The notes below the pieces were generated by a model that searched no databases, was not told the DNA's origin, and saw nothing but the letters and a program-made list of their open reading frames with translations. Shown here piece by piece: positions 19,200 to 20,885 of a stretch of DNA of 20,885 nucleotides. The number at the start of each line of letters is the position of its first letter. Position 1 is the first letter of the stretch. This stretch comes from CAZKTS01 sp964555735 (lineage in GTDB: Bacteria; Actinomycetota; Acidimicrobiia; IMCC26256; PALSA-555), in NCBI GenBank assembly GCA_964555735.1, contig CAZKTS010000081.1, forward strand, positions 1-20,885, given 5' to 3'. The translations under genes were made by a program, and so were the position numbers.

Positions 19200-20885
19200 G
19201 TGCTGCAACGCCTGCGCATCAAGCCGCACCAGCTGATCCTCGTCCTCGGGGTCCTGATCGCACTGGGCGCGCTCGCGTCCGGGATCATCCCCCGCCTCAC
19301 CGAGTGGCACGACGACTCGCCGATCAGCCGCGAGGTCTTCGGCGACATCCCGGACCCGATCTACTGGCTCTTCTACGGGACCGTCGCGGTGATGCTCCTC
19401 GCCTGCGCCGTCCTCATCTCGCTGCGCGTCCGCAACTACGAGCGCGGCGCGGCCGACGACCGGCGCACCACCAAGAAGAACGTGCACCGCCGCCTGCGCG
19501 ACTTCCGCGCCGGCGTCTGGATGCGCACGCTGCTGCGCGACCCCGCGGCGGGCGTCATGCACTCGTTCATCTACTTCGGCTTCCTCGTGCTGTTCGTGGC
19601 GACGGTGATCCTCGAGATCGACCACCAGCTGCCCGAGGAGCTCAAGTTCCTCCACGGCAAGGTGTACCAGTCGTACGCCGCGATCGCCGACGTGTTCGGC
19701 GTCGTGTTCCTCGTCGGCATCGTGTGGGCGATCGGGCGTCGCTACATCCAGCGGCCGTACCGCATCCGCATCAAGACCAAGCCCGAGGACGCGGTGATCC
19801 TGGGCATGTTCCTCCTCATCGCACTCACCGGCTTCGCCACCGAGGCGTTCCGGATCGCGCTCGACGGCAGCCCGTCGTACGAGCGGTGGTCGCTGGTCGG
19901 CTACCCGCTCGGCACGCTGGTCGACGGCTGGTCGGCCGGCACGCTGTCCGACCTGCACCGAGCCATGTGGCTCACGCACTTCGCCGCCTTCATCGCGTTC
20001 CTGGTGATCCTGCCCACCACCAAGCTCCGCCACATGATCACCTCGCCGATGAACATGTACCTGCGCGACAAGGACCGGCCGAAGGGCGCGATGAAGCCCA
20101 TGCCGAACCTGATGGAGACCGAGCTCGACACCTTCGGTGCCTCCACCGTCGAGGACTTCACCTGGAAGCAGCTCTTCGACACCGACGCATGCACCATCTG
20201 CGGCCGGTGCACGTCGGTCTGTCCGGCGCACGCCACCGGCAAGCCGCTCGACCCGCGCGAGATCGTGCTCAAGGTCGGCGAGGTCATGGCCGCCACCGGC
20301 GACCCGCAGGTGTCGCCGCCCGTCGGCACCGACCGTGACATCACCATCGACGCCGACTCGGTGTTCGAGCGCATCACCTCCACCGAGCTGTGGGCGTGCA
20401 CCACGTGCAAGGCCTGCGACGAGATCTGCCCGGTGAACATCGAGATCCTCGACAAGATTCTCGACATGCGCCGGTACCTCTCCCTGATGGAGAGCGACTT
20501 CCCGGTCGAGCTCGGCAACACGTACCGCTCGATGGAAAACTCCTCGAACGTGTACGGCATGAACCAGGGCGAGCGCGCCGACTGGGCGAAGGACCTCGAG
20601 GACGTCGCGATCGTCGACGGCTCGGGTGCGCTCGACCACGAGTACCTCTACTGGGTCGGCTGCGCCGGCTCCTTCGACGACCGCAACAAGAAGACGACCC
20701 GCGCCGTCGCCAAGCTCCTCCAGCGGGCGGGCATCGACTTCGCCATCCTCGGCCCGAGCGAGCTCTGCACCGGCGACCCGGCCCGCCGCTCCGGCAACGA
20801 GTACATCTTCCAGATGCTGGCGATGCAGAACATCGAGACGCTGAACGCGATGGGCGTGAAGAAGATCATCACGCAGTGCCCGCAC
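19200..20885 (+). CDS. EtfD-like membrane Fe-S reductase (3' end cut by window edge)
   Basis: I translated this open frame from the GTG at 19200; 562 codons are open to the window edge with no stop. The N-terminal half is a NarI-like cytochrome b-type membrane domain with about six helices (12-32, 55-76, 122-142, 158-178, 198-220, 254-275) and candidate haem-ligand histidines at H121, H253 and H260. Then come two [4Fe-4S] ferredoxin motifs, C331-x2-C334-x2-C337-x3-C341-P and C400-x2-C403-x2-C406-x3-C410-P. The first cysteine-rich CCG-type domain starts at 'YWVGCAGS' (C488) with 'ELCTGDPARRSGNE' (C523). This layout matches mycobacterial Rv0338c (EtfD), which passes electrons from electron-transfer flavoprotein to quinone in fatty-acid oxidation. 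The family reaches 700-900 residues, so roughly a fifth to a third is missing. Exact substrate is inference. Confidence 0.85.
   Translation, partial: MLQRLRIKPHQLILVLGVLIALGALASGIIPRLTEWHDDSPISREVFGDIPDPIYWLFYGTVAVMLLACAVLISLRVRNYERGAADDRRTTKKNVHRRLRDFRAGVWMRTLLRDPAAGVMHSFIYFGFLVLFVATVILEIDHQLPEELKFLHGKVYQSYAAIADVFGVVFLVGIVWAIGRRYIQRPYRIRIKTKPEDAVILGMFLLIALTGFATEAFRIALDGSPSYERWSLVGYPLGTLVDGWSAGTLSDLHRAMWLTHFAAFIAFLVILPTTKLRHMITSPMNMYLRDKDRPKGAMKPMPNLMETELDTFGASTVEDFTWKQLFDTDACTICGRCTSVCPAHATGKPLDPREIVLKVGEVMAATGDPQVSPPVGTDRDITIDADSVFERITSTELWACTTCKACDEICPVNIEILDKILDMRRYLSLMESDFPVELGNTYRSMENSSNVYGMNQGERADWAKDLEDVAIVDGSGALDHEYLYWVGCAGSFDDRNKKTTRAVAKLLQRAGIDFAILGPSELCTGDPARRSGNEYIFQMLAMQNIETLNAMGVKKIITQCPH

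Noticed and set aside
18627..20885. Open minus-strand frame antisense to the Fe-S reductase and cNMP gene
   Set aside because: No recognisable domain. The plus strand shows two ferredoxin motifs and membrane helices in the right order.

Overview
The window is GC-rich, tightly packed chromosomal DNA from an actinobacterium. The evidence is the dnaK-grpE-dnaJ-hspR gene order with HspR-type operators, a separately controlled clpB, a DUF2510 protein, an EtfD-like iron-sulphur reductase and several apparently leaderless genes. A deep-branching group such as Acidimicrobiia would fit, but that placement is inference. There are no RNA genes, transposons, phage genes, CRISPR arrays or origins. No stretch over about 220 bp lacks a gene.

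Region 1 (1-5445) is de novo purine synthesis on the minus strand in two blocks. purA-purD come first, then purB-purC-purS, which runs off the left edge, probably towards purQ/purL. Between the blocks a small plus-strand gene encodes a B-box-like zinc protein. Within the blocks genes overlap by GTGA or lie 31 nt apart. Region 2 (5641-8567) holds a two-gene ABC-2 type exporter and, convergent with it, an unidentified polytopic membrane protein. Region 3 (8647-10476) is one secreted protein with about eight propeller-like repeats and a C-terminal domain resembling 'choice-of-anchor U'.

Region 4 (10501-18506) is the protein-quality-control locus. clpB and the dnaK-grpE-dnaJ-hspR operon are both on the minus strand, separated by a plus-strand DUF2510 membrane protein. 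Upstream of both clpB and dnaK I find a sigma-R/sigma-H-like promoter (GGAAT-N17/18-GTT) overlapping a TTGA-N11-TCAA inverted repeat that matches the spacing of the HspR operator HAIR. This suggests ECF-sigma activation plus HspR repression, with DnaK as likely co-repressor, as known in other actinobacteria. Region 5 (18723-20885) has a single-domain cyclic-nucleotide-binding protein and, 51 nt downstream, an EtfD-like membrane Fe-S reductase cut by the right edge.

Most of the window is core metabolism and stress response, and I found no clearly new multi-gene system. The best leads are the regulatory architecture (paired stress promoters, a repeated leaderless promoter pattern, stem-loops built from the stop codons of convergent genes), the secreted repeat protein with three CxC motifs, and the small zinc-binding and cNMP-binding proteins without an obvious output.
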